Assembly (NCBI RefSeq): GCF_028618555.1
Contig: NZ_JAQITD010000010.1
Span: forward strand, 1-64,000
DNA length: 64,000 bases
Direction: 5' to 3'
Source: Bartonella sp. CM31XJBT
GTDB lineage: Bacteria > Pseudomonadota > Alphaproteobacteria > Rhizobiales > Rhizobiaceae
This document shows, in pieces, positions 56,970 through 64,000 of this stretch. Every line of letters starts with the position of its first letter. Within the stretch, counting starts at the first letter, position 1. A program made the position numbers and the translations under genes. A model generated the notes under the pieces. It was given only the letters and a program-made list of their open reading frames with translations. It ran no database searches and was not told the DNA's origin.

Positions 56970-58171
56970 ACTTTGTTCCGCTGTGATAAAAGGAAAAGAA
57001 CATAAATAAAGATTATTAGCCCTATAAGGGGCAGAAGATAAACAGCTGCTTGAGGACCCATAAGGGCAGAGCTTGTAAGAAGACCAAGAATGACATAACC
57101 TGCCGATTGGGAGAGAGTATAAAGCATACCGCTATAGCTTCCCACCAGCTCTGCTTGAGCCTCTGTTTTGGTTGCTTCAATCGTATGTTTGCGGGCATTA
57201 ATTCGCATGGTATTCATTGAAAAGCCAATAAAAAAGCAAAAGACCACAGCCAAATAGGGTGATTGTGTGGTGCTAAAAATAAGATCAGCCATGCTCAACA
57301 TAAGGGCTGGGAGAATAAATTCAAAACGAGGGATTTTGATAAAAGCAGCTAAAAAAGCGCCCACGCCCGCAACCGCACTGCAAAGCCCATAATATTCAGA
57401 ACCAAAATTTTTCACACTCTGAAAAAGAATAGTTGCCAGCGTATTATAAGCGCAAATATGAAAGCCAATAAGTCCTATGCAGACGCATAAAAGTTTAAGT
57501 TCACGGGAGAGCTCATCCGCTTGCGGTGTAGGCGCTGTCTTCTTACCAGTTGCAAGTGTTGTGGTATCTGTGGCGTTATATTCATCGCAAAAGATAATAT
57601 ATCCGGCTATAAGGCTTATAATGATGTCAAACACACAAAGTGTCACAATCAAACCATTATAACCGATTTCAGCTGCTGCCCCTCGAGGGCTGGTCGCTTC
57701 TAAGAGATAACCACTCAGTGCTGCTCCCAAAAATGCGCCAATTTGCACCACTGTTTGCATAATGCGGGAAGCCTTTTGGGCGCTAATATAACCACTAAGT
57801 GCTAGTTTAGTATTATAAGTCTCGAGAGTGCTTAAGGTAATCAAAGAGAGATAGCCGATAGAGATAGAGACAGCGATAAAACCAAAGGGGGAATCAGCGT
57901 AATGGAAAAGTGCAATCAATAAAAGAAGGCTATAGATAATGATTCGCCTTTTGTATAAATCGACCAACCGCAGTGAGGCTTTAATGTGCACAAGACCGCT
58001 TTTTTTCAAAAGATAGGGCATAAGGGTGCCCAAAGCCATGGTTACGCCTAGGAAAACCGATGAGGATGTTATGCGATAAGCATTCCAAAGATTACTTAAA
58101 AATAAAACCATATCAGAAAGATACAGCAGGACAACAAGCCCATAAAACCGAAACATCAGTTGTTTGTGCAC
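56966..58171 (-). CDS. MFS transporter heading the ATP-grasp operon
   Basis: 401 residues, about 12 membrane helices in two halves with a loop at about 205-225 (TGKKTAPTPQADE). It is likely an exporter for the product of the ATP-grasp enzyme, with which it is translationally coupled (ATGA). Start is GTG at 58171, preceded by a G-rich stretch 5 bases upstream. The substrate cannot be read from sequence. First gene of the minus-strand accessory operon. Confidence 0.8.
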   Translation of the reverse strand: MHKQLMFRFYGLVVLLYLSDMVLFLSNLWNAYRITSSSVFLGVTMALGTLMPYLLKKSGLVHIKASLRLVDLYKRRIIIYSLLLLIALFHYADSPFGFIAVSISIGYLSLITLSTLETYNTKLALSGYISAQKASRIMQTVVQIGAFLGAALSGYLLEATSPRGAAAEIGYNGLIVTLCVFDIIISLIAGYIIFCDEYNATDTTTLATGKKTAPTPQADELSRELKLLCVCIGLIGFHICAYNTLATILFQSVKNFGSEYYGLCSAVAGVGAFLAAFIKIPRFEFILPALMLSMADLIFSTTQSPYLAVVFCFFIGFSMNTMRINARKHTIEATKTEAQAELVGSYSGMLYTLSQSAGYVILGLLTSSALMGPQAAVYLLPLIGLIIFIYVLFLLSQRNKV

Positions 58172-59252
58172 ATTATCCCCCCCCCATTTCAGAATCTCTT
58201 AAAAACACACAGTATTATAAATCAGCACACATGTTTACAAATAATAAATACACACACACATATTACTGGGCATGTCAAGTTTTTTGGTAGGGAACATTTG
58301 AACGCTGATGTTTATGGTAGTGATAGCTTATTATTCAGGAGAATGAATAGCGATGGAGGCTGGTATTTTTACTGCGTCTGTTGCGGGAGGCTTGCCAATA
58401 AGGGGAAAGCCAGATAACGAATATAACTATGTCCTAGAGATATATTTTGCGCTTTCAAGTTGATTTTATTTATACTCAAGGTTGAGGTTTTTCTATTGAC
58501 CGTTGTTAGATGTTGTTGTGACAATAAACTTCGTTATCTATCAGAAACATTTATGGCATTAGCGCTAAGGTGTTGTATTAAAGCCTTTACATAGTAGTCT
58601 GTCTGATAGAGAGGTATTATTGGTTCAGTTTTAGGAGGCTTTATTACGGCTGATTTGGGCGTCGTCGTTGTTTGAGGTCTTATTATAATATTCTTAATTT
58701 CAGTTTATGAATATACCGAAAAATATAGTGAAACATTTGATTTAAACGCTTTTGCAAGGCATATTTCAATATCTCAGCGATGTTTTCCAAGAATTGCTCT
58801 GCTGCTTTTTGACGGGATCGGATATCAAATGCTTATAGCGAGGGCAGTGGTTTGAGAAAAGATAGAGTTGATTTCATTAGCTTCCTATGGAGCGCAATCT
58901 AGTAGCAGCTCTTAAGGGACAATAATATACTGAGGTCGAACTCATTTCTATACACTTACACGACGCTATAGGAGTAATCCTCAGAAACTCTACTAGAATT
59001 CGTCAAAAAATGACAGGTTATGGAGTGTGAACAAAAAAATATATTTTTTACAAATACTTAATCTCATTTTAAGTTGTCTAAAATATAACCTTATCTTAAA
59101 ACTAAGTCTATATACTACCATTTATCATAAAGTTATACAAAATGCGGGAGTATTGTGTTTTTCTGTTTAGAGACGAGTTAAAAAACACCTTATTAAACAT
59201 TAAGAGATTTCAGACATAAAACAATTTAACTTATGGAAAGTATATAGACAAA
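58172..59252. other. 1.1-kb gap between the divergent accessory genes
   Basis: Contains a (CA)n-type patch at about 58250-58260 and a short plus-strand open frame MEAGIFTASVAGGLPIRGK near 58352 of unknown meaning. No supported gene; the promoters of both flanking operons should lie here. Confidence 0.35.
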
Positions 59253-59903
59253 ATGTATCTTGATAAAAAAGTTTATAATTCCATGTGGTCTCCAAAGAAA
59301 TTTTCTGGTTCTTTTATTGTCTTATGTGGATTTGATGGGAGTGGTAAGACAACACAAACAAAAGAAATCGCTCGCCATTACTCAATAGAAAAACATATAA
59401 TACAAACTTTTCAACCCAGTTATTGGTATAGAAATAATCCAGAAATTAGAGATTACTTAGATAATGGAAAAGCAATTGATCCATTGCTTTTAGCACTCTT
59501 ATCAGCGACAGATAGACGCAAACATACGCTTGAAATTATTGAACCTTCCTTAACGTCATCGCAAAATTTATTAATTAGCGATCGATATGTTTATTCTAGT
59601 CTTGCTTATTTTTATGCTCGAGAGCTTTCTGTTGAAAGTGTAGTTAAATTAAATCAATCTATTCCAAGACCTCATATTACATTTTATCTTCATTTACCGC
59701 CCACTACTATACTAGAGCGGTTGCAGAAAAGGGATGGTTTAAACTTAAAATACGAAGAAAAACTCTCTTTTATTGAAAAAGTTTACAAAGTATACAAAGT
59801 TTTATCAGAAATAGATGAGCGGTTTATAACAATTGATGGAACTGCTTCTGTTTCTTTAATTCATCATCAAATACGACATCATATAGATGAAGTTTGTTTT
59901 TGA
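59253..59903 (+). CDS. Thymidylate-kinase-like P-loop kinase
   Basis: 216 residues. P-loop GFDGSGKTTQ (about 27-36), the DR-Y motif ISDRYVYSSLAY (about 108-119), and an Arg/Lys-rich LID-like segment RLQKRDG. These place it in the thymidylate kinase family, close to the usual length of about 210. The genome must have a housekeeping tmk elsewhere, normally beside holB, so this looks like an accessory copy, possibly acting on a different nucleotide or on a small molecule. GGAAAG lies about 17 bases upstream of the ATG. A 30-residue N-terminal lead precedes the fold. Confidence 0.75.
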   Translation: MYLDKKVYNSMWSPKKFSGSFIVLCGFDGSGKTTQTKEIARHYSIEKHIIQTFQPSYWYRNNPEIRDYLDNGKAIDPLLLALLSATDRRKHTLEIIEPSLTSSQNLLISDRYVYSSLAYFYARELSVESVVKLNQSIPRPHITFYLHLPPTTILERLQKRDGLNLKYEEKLSFIEKVYKVYKVLSEIDERFITIDGTASVSLIHHQIRHHIDEVCF

Positions 59904-60503
59904 TTATGAATAAAATCATTTATTAATCAATTTATCCACGATAGATCCTCCTTTATGTATTCGTACTCTAAATCTGAAACTTTAGAGATATGATTGTAAT
60001 AATTTAACTGCTCAGGAAAAATATCACGTTATATATTTTAATTAGAAAACTAACTGTAATGAGCTTGTTTTAAAAGATTTAGAGAAGGGGAGTAGAAAAG
60101 TTAGCAATATTTATTGTGAGGATAATAGTATGTTTATTCTTTTAGAGACGAAGTGTGGTGATAGAAGAACGACATGGAGGAATATACTCGAGCATATTTT
60201 AGTGCACGGAATAATAAGGACAATAATGTGAGTGAAGCTTCCATACCGTAAAATTGTTTCACATATGTATAAAGGTGTAGCTTCTGAATAAAACGCACAT
60301 AAAATATTAATTTTGTTTTTGTCCATAAATGTTCCGTTTTCATAGAAGAATTAATCATAAAACAGCACAAAGATTGTAAAAGCCTCAAAAAAGAAATTTT
60401 GCTTTCTTAAATTTAATGATCTAAAATAAAAATTGTAAGAATGCCTGTTTTTAAACAGGATGTATCATGCATATCGACTGGTATTCATTTTAGAGGATAA
60501 TTT
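59904..60503. other. Gap between the kinase-like gene and the third MFS gene
   Basis: AT-rich, only spurious frames. Nothing recognised apart from possible promoter elements. Confidence 0.4.
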
Positions 60504-61715
60504 ATGTTCACTTCAAATTTGAAGGAACGCATTGCTTTATTTGAAAATAGAACTTTTCTCTATTTTACTTTGAGCGGCTTATTTGCTACATTTGGAAGTG
60601 GACTAAATTATATTACATTGTCATGGCTCGCTTACAATCAGACGGGCTCAATCCGTGGTGTAGCGTTGATGATGCTTTTTCTTTGGACGCCTGGCATTAT
60701 TTTTGCGCCTATTTTTGGCATATTGGCAGATAAATATAATCGTAAAACGCAGATTATTATTTCAAATCTTGTGAGAGGTTTGGTAATTGTAAGCTGGGTA
60801 ATGCTTTGGCATTTTGGTATAGAAATTGAATTGATGGTCTTATCTGCTCTTTTGGGTATTTTTATCCCTTTTTATATGCCATCAGCTATTTCTTTAATTC
60901 AAAGTATTGTGCTGAAGGAACAGCTCATCAATGCAAATGCGACCATCGATATGGTTTATGAACTTGGCACTATCGTAGGTATGGGCTTAAGTGGATTTAT
61001 ACTGTCCTATGCAGGAACAAAAGGAACTCTTCTAATAGGTGGTATATTCTTTATCATTGCTGGTTTATTTAATTTTGCAATGAAGGTACCTAAAAACCGA
61101 AGATCTAAAAATCAAAACCAGCAAAATTGGTGGGAAAATTATACAGCATCCCTTCATTATTTTAAACAGAATCCGGCTCTTTTTGTACCTTATATAAGCC
61201 AGATGATTATTATGACTCTTTTGATGACCATTCCTGTTATTCTCGTTCCTTATATACAAGAGGTTTTACATGCAGATAGCAGTATCTTTGCAATATTTGA
61301 GGTGCTTTATTCTATGGGCGTATTGACAGGTGCGTTTTTTTCACCACTTCTTTGTAAAGTTTTATCTATCAGGAAAACATTAGCCATTTTATTAGCTTTT
61401 ATGGCTATTGGCCTCGCTATTCTATCTGTTAATACACACAATTTTGTTGTTTTTCCTGTTTACTTTATGATTGGATTTGGACTTTCGAGTTGGGCTCTTT
61501 CGATTTCTTTATCACAACTCTCTTGTGATCCTGAATACCAAGGAAGATTGCAGGCAAGTTTTAATGGTATCTCTGGATGCTTGATCCTCGGAGTCTACCT
61601 CATTATGGCAAGCGATAACAGTAGCATATCACCTCAATCGATATATTTTTTTCAAAGCATTGTTGCGTTTGTTGGAATACTCATAGTGCTGTTTTATAGA
61701 CATGAAAAACAATAA
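60504..61715 (+). CDS. MFS transporter (MFS_3/EntS-like)
   Basis: 403 residues with about 11-12 membrane helices. The N-terminal FATFGSGLNYITLSWLAYN and the loop motif GILADKYNRKTQIIISNLVRG (loop 2-3, split here as GILADKYNRK) are typical of the MFS_3 group that includes siderophore exporter EntS and macrolide exporters. GAGGATAATTT precedes the ATG. Substrate unknown. It is the third MFS gene within 9 kb and stands alone on the plus strand. Confidence 0.85.
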   Translation: MFTSNLKERIALFENRTFLYFTLSGLFATFGSGLNYITLSWLAYNQTGSIRGVALMMLFLWTPGIIFAPIFGILADKYNRKTQIIISNLVRGLVIVSWVMLWHFGIEIELMVLSALLGIFIPFYMPSAISLIQSIVLKEQLINANATIDMVYELGTIVGMGLSGFILSYAGTKGTLLIGGIFFIIAGLFNFAMKVPKNRRSKNQNQQNWWENYTASLHYFKQNPALFVPYISQMIIMTLLMTIPVILVPYIQEVLHADSSIFAIFEVLYSMGVLTGAFFSPLLCKVLSIRKTLAILLAFMAIGLAILSVNTHNFVVFPVYFMIGFGLSSWALSISLSQLSCDPEYQGRLQASFNGISGCLILGVYLIMASDNSSISPQSIYFFQSIVAFVGILIVLFYRHEKQ

Positions 61716-62033
61716 ATTACGTTTAAGAGTGGTCAATATACGCTATTTTATAAACATTTACGCTGCAGCACATTTCATATTTTGCTTTTAAAGGAGAGTT
61801 GAGAAAATGTAAAAGTTGGTGCTTAATGAACAAAGCATAAATTGATGTATACTAGAGAATACTCTCTATTTTTTGATAATGATCTAAAAGAATTGATGCG
61901 TTTCTTTAATTCATCTCACTGTTGTTAAGAAGACGAAAACGTAACACTTTAAATCTTCTTGAAAGTTTTTTGTTTAAGCGTAGTAGAAAGTAAAGCAATG
62001 AGGTAATATCGTATCATATGGGAGAGTATTGTA
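61716..62033. other. Gap after the third MFS gene
   Basis: Nothing recognised. Confidence 0.4.
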
Positions 62034-62303
62034 TTATTTTTGTTTTTCAAAATCCATATGAAAAATTGTATCAATTTCATCTTCATTGGAATGGGTATTT
62101 CTACGACGATGCAAGGTTTGCACAATCTCTTTTTTTAAAACAGCATCTGTTTCACTTAAACGATGAATACTGAGTTCCAATTCAAGAGATAACGCCAAAT
62201 CCACGCACAATTTAAGCTCTTCTCCAATGTCGAAACCGCGTTGATAGTCGTCATAAAGACCAACCAGTGTATCAGATAATTCTTTATCGCATAAAGAGGT
62301 CAT
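62034..62303 (-). CDS. Small hypothetical protein of the phage-like cluster
   Basis: 89 residues, acidic, helical (DLALSLELELSIHRL), with no known domain. I chose ATG at 62303 because AGGAAT lies just before it and it follows the upstream stop by two bases; the frame is open ten codons further. It is last of three minus-strand ORFs divergent from the HTH repressor. Confidence 0.5.
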   Translation of the reverse strand: MTSLCDKELSDTLVGLYDDYQRGFDIGEELKLCVDLALSLELELSIHRLSETDAVLKKEIVQTLHRRRNTHSNEDEIDTIFHMDFEKQK

Positions 62304-62305
62304 GC

Positions 62306-62932
62306 TTAATTCCTCAACGTTGCGGGTTTCCATGCAGCTTTTTTAAGTATCACTCCACTATCATCACTTAAAATTGCCATGTATACGAACCTCATGGTTT
62401 TGTCAATTTTCTGCAAAATACGCGCTTTTAAATCAATGCCTATTAAAGATTTTATTACTCCAAGTTTTTGAAGCGCCCAATTGTAAATATGGATGGCAAT
62501 GTGTTTACTATAGAACTTATAGCATTTAAAATACACTGCCAAAAGGCTTTTAATGTGCGTAGAGGAAGAGTATTCTGACGATAAACCAAACACCCTGAAA
62601 TCTCTATTGCCAATTACAGCTAACTCAGTGTCATTAATATATAAAATAAGCAAACAGGGTTTGTAAACGTCTAACTTTTTAATAACGAGTGATAATCTCA
62701 TTTTTTGTAGAATACCAATTATTTTGCCTGTTTTATATTGATTTTTAGACATTGATAAACTTTTTACCTTATAAAAACCTATGGGAAATGAATTTGCATA
62801 TTTTTGTAATAAGATTTCAGTGGTATATTGCACAGCATGGAATGAAGAGAATCGTATTAGGCTTTTTGCTTTTGGAAGAATATGACTGCGACTTGTGAGA
62901 AAGCAGTTGGCAAGAATTGGCTTGGCATGCAA
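62306..62932 (-). CDS. Hypothetical protein of the phage-like cluster (start uncertain)
   Basis: Basic protein with no recognised domain; the segment KKLDVYKPCLLILYINDTEL is well formed. The assigned start is a TTG; ATG at 62752 is another option. The frame stays open upstream to about 63040, overlapping the ORF at 62857-63099 in another frame, so the two may be one gene split by a frameshift. Confidence 0.4.
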   Translation of the reverse strand: MHAKPILANCFLTSRSHILPKAKSLIRFSSFHAVQYTTEILLQKYANSFPIGFYKVKSLSMSKNQYKTGKIIGILQKMRLSLVIKKLDVYKPCLLILYINDTELAVIGNRDFRVFGLSSEYSSSTHIKSLLAVYFKCYKFYSKHIAIHIYNWALQKLGVIKSLIGIDLKARILQKIDKTMRFVYMAILSDDSGVILKKAAWKPATLRN

Positions 62933-63099
62933 ACTGATAGAGTTGGCAGTGGCGCATTTAGCTTTTTCATTGGGCTGTGTCCAAATGTTTTTGACTCTGG
63001 AAAATAGCCTCTGATAGGCTTGAGTTTTTCCAAGGTTATATTACAGGGGCGCAGTTCAGTAAAATACCACGGCGATTGCATTTTTTGTGTAATTGTCAT
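62857..63099 (-). CDS. Hypothetical protein, first gene left of the repressor
   Basis: 80 residues, beginning MTITQKMQSPWYFTEL. AGGAGCG at ideal spacing upstream makes this start convincing. No domain recognised. It overlaps the next ORF over 76 bases, and that frame is open for another 110 bases or so, so a frameshift joining them is possible. By position it corresponds to the early or cro-side gene of a phage immunity region. Confidence 0.45.
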   Translation of the reverse strand: MTITQKMQSPWYFTELRPCNITLEKLKPIRGYFPESKTFGHSPMKKLNAPLPTLSVCMPSQFLPTAFSQVAVIFFQKQKA

Positions 63100-63162
63100 A
63101 ATTTTCGCTCCTGCTTAAACGGATGCTGCAACATCTGTTTTTGTGGGGTTATGTATGTGATA

Positions 63163-63184
63163 ACTGCTCTTTTTAAGGAGCAGT
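63163..63184. promoter_or_regulatory. Inverted repeat in the divergent control region
   Basis: ACTGCTC, 8-base loop, GAGCAGT. No T-run follows on either side, so an operator or leader hairpin is more likely than a terminator. Confidence 0.4.
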
Positions 63185-63196
63185 AATAATAGATAT

Positions 63197-63235
63197 AAAT
63201 CAATATAATTATTTAGTCAACAATTATATTGATTT
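63197..63235. promoter_or_regulatory. Long inverted-repeat operator upstream of the HTH repressor
   Basis: AAATCAATATAATT (63197-63210), 11-base spacer, AATTATATTGATTT (63222-63235): a perfect 14-bp dyad placed between the divergent genes and ending just before the repressor's ribosome-binding site. It is a natural binding site for the repressor itself. Confidence 0.7.
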
Positions 63236-63246
63236 TGGAGTGTTTT

Positions 63247-63753
63247 TTGGCTCGTCCGGAAGCAAAACCTAAAACTGAGTTGGCAAAACGTTTTCGTGAA
63301 GTGCGTCACGCTCTTGGTTTTACAGAGCGTAAGCAGTTTGCTGCACATCTTGGTATCACTGCTGGCTCTGTAGGAACTTATGAAACTGGTATAAGTGAGC
63401 CTACAGCCTCTGCGCTCTCCAAATATCAAGAAATTTGTGGTATTTCCTTAGATTGGCTTGTGACGGGCAATGGCGAGATGTTTTCAGATATGGCAAAGGC
63501 AAAAGCAGCTGGTTTTAAACCGCAAGCGATACCTGCTGGGCTGATGAAAAAGCTGGGACATTTAGTTTATACGACCTATCATGATGCAAAAATAGATCTT
63601 TCTCCTGAAGATGTTGCGGAATTAGCAGCAGAGCTTTATGGAAGATTACAAGAGCTTATTCAAAACCTCAATGATATGGAAGAAGTCGAAGCCACTTTGC
63701 CACTTTTAAAATTACATTTAAAGCGTAAAATCGAAACTGAAAAGCATATCTAG
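63247..63753 (+). CDS. HTH (XRE/CI-type) transcriptional repressor
   Basis: 168 residues. The N-terminal helix-turn-helix runs about 10-65: FREVRHALGFTERKQFAAHL, GITAGSVGTYETGISEPTAS, followed by ISLDWLVTGNGEMF, the ending typical of phage CI/XRE domains. The C-terminal part is helical and lacks a peptidase (LexA-like) Ser-Lys dyad that I can see. I chose TTG at 63247, with GGAG 6 bases upstream; the frame opens at 63229 without a site. It probably represses itself and the divergent genes through the dyad at 63197-63235. Confidence 0.8.
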   Translation: MARPEAKPKTELAKRFREVRHALGFTERKQFAAHLGITAGSVGTYETGISEPTASALSKYQEICGISLDWLVTGNGEMFSDMAKAKAAGFKPQAIPAGLMKKLGHLVYTTYHDAKIDLSPEDVAELAAELYGRLQELIQNLNDMEEVEATLPLLKLHLKRKIETEKHI

Positions 63754-64000
63754 AAATTTCATAAGATACGAATGAACAGCCTTTTTAAAAAATAAAACTT
63801 TTTTGATTTTCTGCTGTATAACCAAGTTTGGAATGTGAAAATCTCACGATCTTCGAGTCTTTTATTCAACCTGAAAAACGAGAAACTATCATTATAAATC
63901 AATATATTGTTCTGATTAAAAATAAAGCAGTTCATAAAAAGAACGACGGGTAGCAATACAAACAAATTGATTCAAAAAGAAGCTAATATAGTGTCATTCC
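63754..64000. other. Window end, no gene
   Basis: AT-rich; a short block ATCATTATAAATCAATATATT near 63891 resembles the end of the repeat at about 51500. No gene supported. Confidence 0.35.

Noticed and set aside
58160-58417. Overlapping plus-strand ORFs at the head of the accessory operon
   Set aside because: Short, cysteine-rich by chance, opposite the MFS start; no start signal and no family.

Overview
The window looks like a chromosome segment of a Bartonella-type alphaproteobacterium (Rhizobiales). Base composition is AT-rich. Several alphaproteobacterial hallmarks are present: gcrA, the rpsT-dnaA-dnaN-recF order, irr divergent from fabA-fabB-fabI, a TIM44-like protein and a Cyo quinol oxidase. 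Long non-coding stretches full of decayed phage-integrase pieces separate short core operons, as expected of a reduced, host-associated genome. I cannot name the species from sequence alone.

Layout. 0-4.6 kb: the 3' part of a malic enzyme (maeB), then secB, fxsA, a TIM44-like gene and an Smr-domain gene. 4.6-5.5 kb: integrase debris. 5.5-9.7 kb: gcrA, then argD-argF-hslO. 10.4-13.5 kb: a cytochrome c maturation operon on the minus strand (ccmA, ccmB, ccmC and a fused ccmD-ccmG). 13.8-22.2 kb: acnA, rpsT, dnaA, dnaN, recF and aroQ. 22.4-28.2 kb: cyoABCD and gpsA; cyoD carries a repeat-built tail. 28.2-30.1 kb: a gene-free zone with two inverted integrase remnants. 30.1-34.1 kb: fabI/fabB/fabA (minus), irr and an SH3 protein. 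35.7-37.8 kb: rpsU and fhs. 38.6-45.5 kb: tRNA-Arg, an RND efflux pair, pgi and tRNA-Ser(CGA). 45.8-50.5 kb: rplU, rpmA and an unusual EIIA-HPr-enzyme I fusion.

From tRNA-Ser(GGA) at 52.07 kb onward the character changes to accessory DNA. A minus-strand operon (58.17 to 52.62 kb) encodes an MFS transporter, an ATP-grasp ligase, a broken YqcI/YcgG-family gene, a heavily decayed gene, a gene with one apparent frameshift and a second MFS transporter. It reads as a small-molecule (possibly amino-acid-derived) biosynthesis and export cluster in decay. It is followed by a stray thymidylate-kinase-like gene, a third MFS transporter and a miniature phage-type immunity region: an HTH repressor, divergent small ORFs and a near-ideal inverted-repeat operator. 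This right-hand 12 kb is the most novel part of the window.

How the genes fit together. The ccm genes supply c-type cytochromes and cyoABCD supplies a quinol oxidase. Irr, beside the fatty-acid genes, is the expected iron/heme regulator, and a palindrome lies upstream of the iron-sulfur enzyme gene acnA. dnaA has a paired DnaA-box element upstream, suggesting autoregulation.
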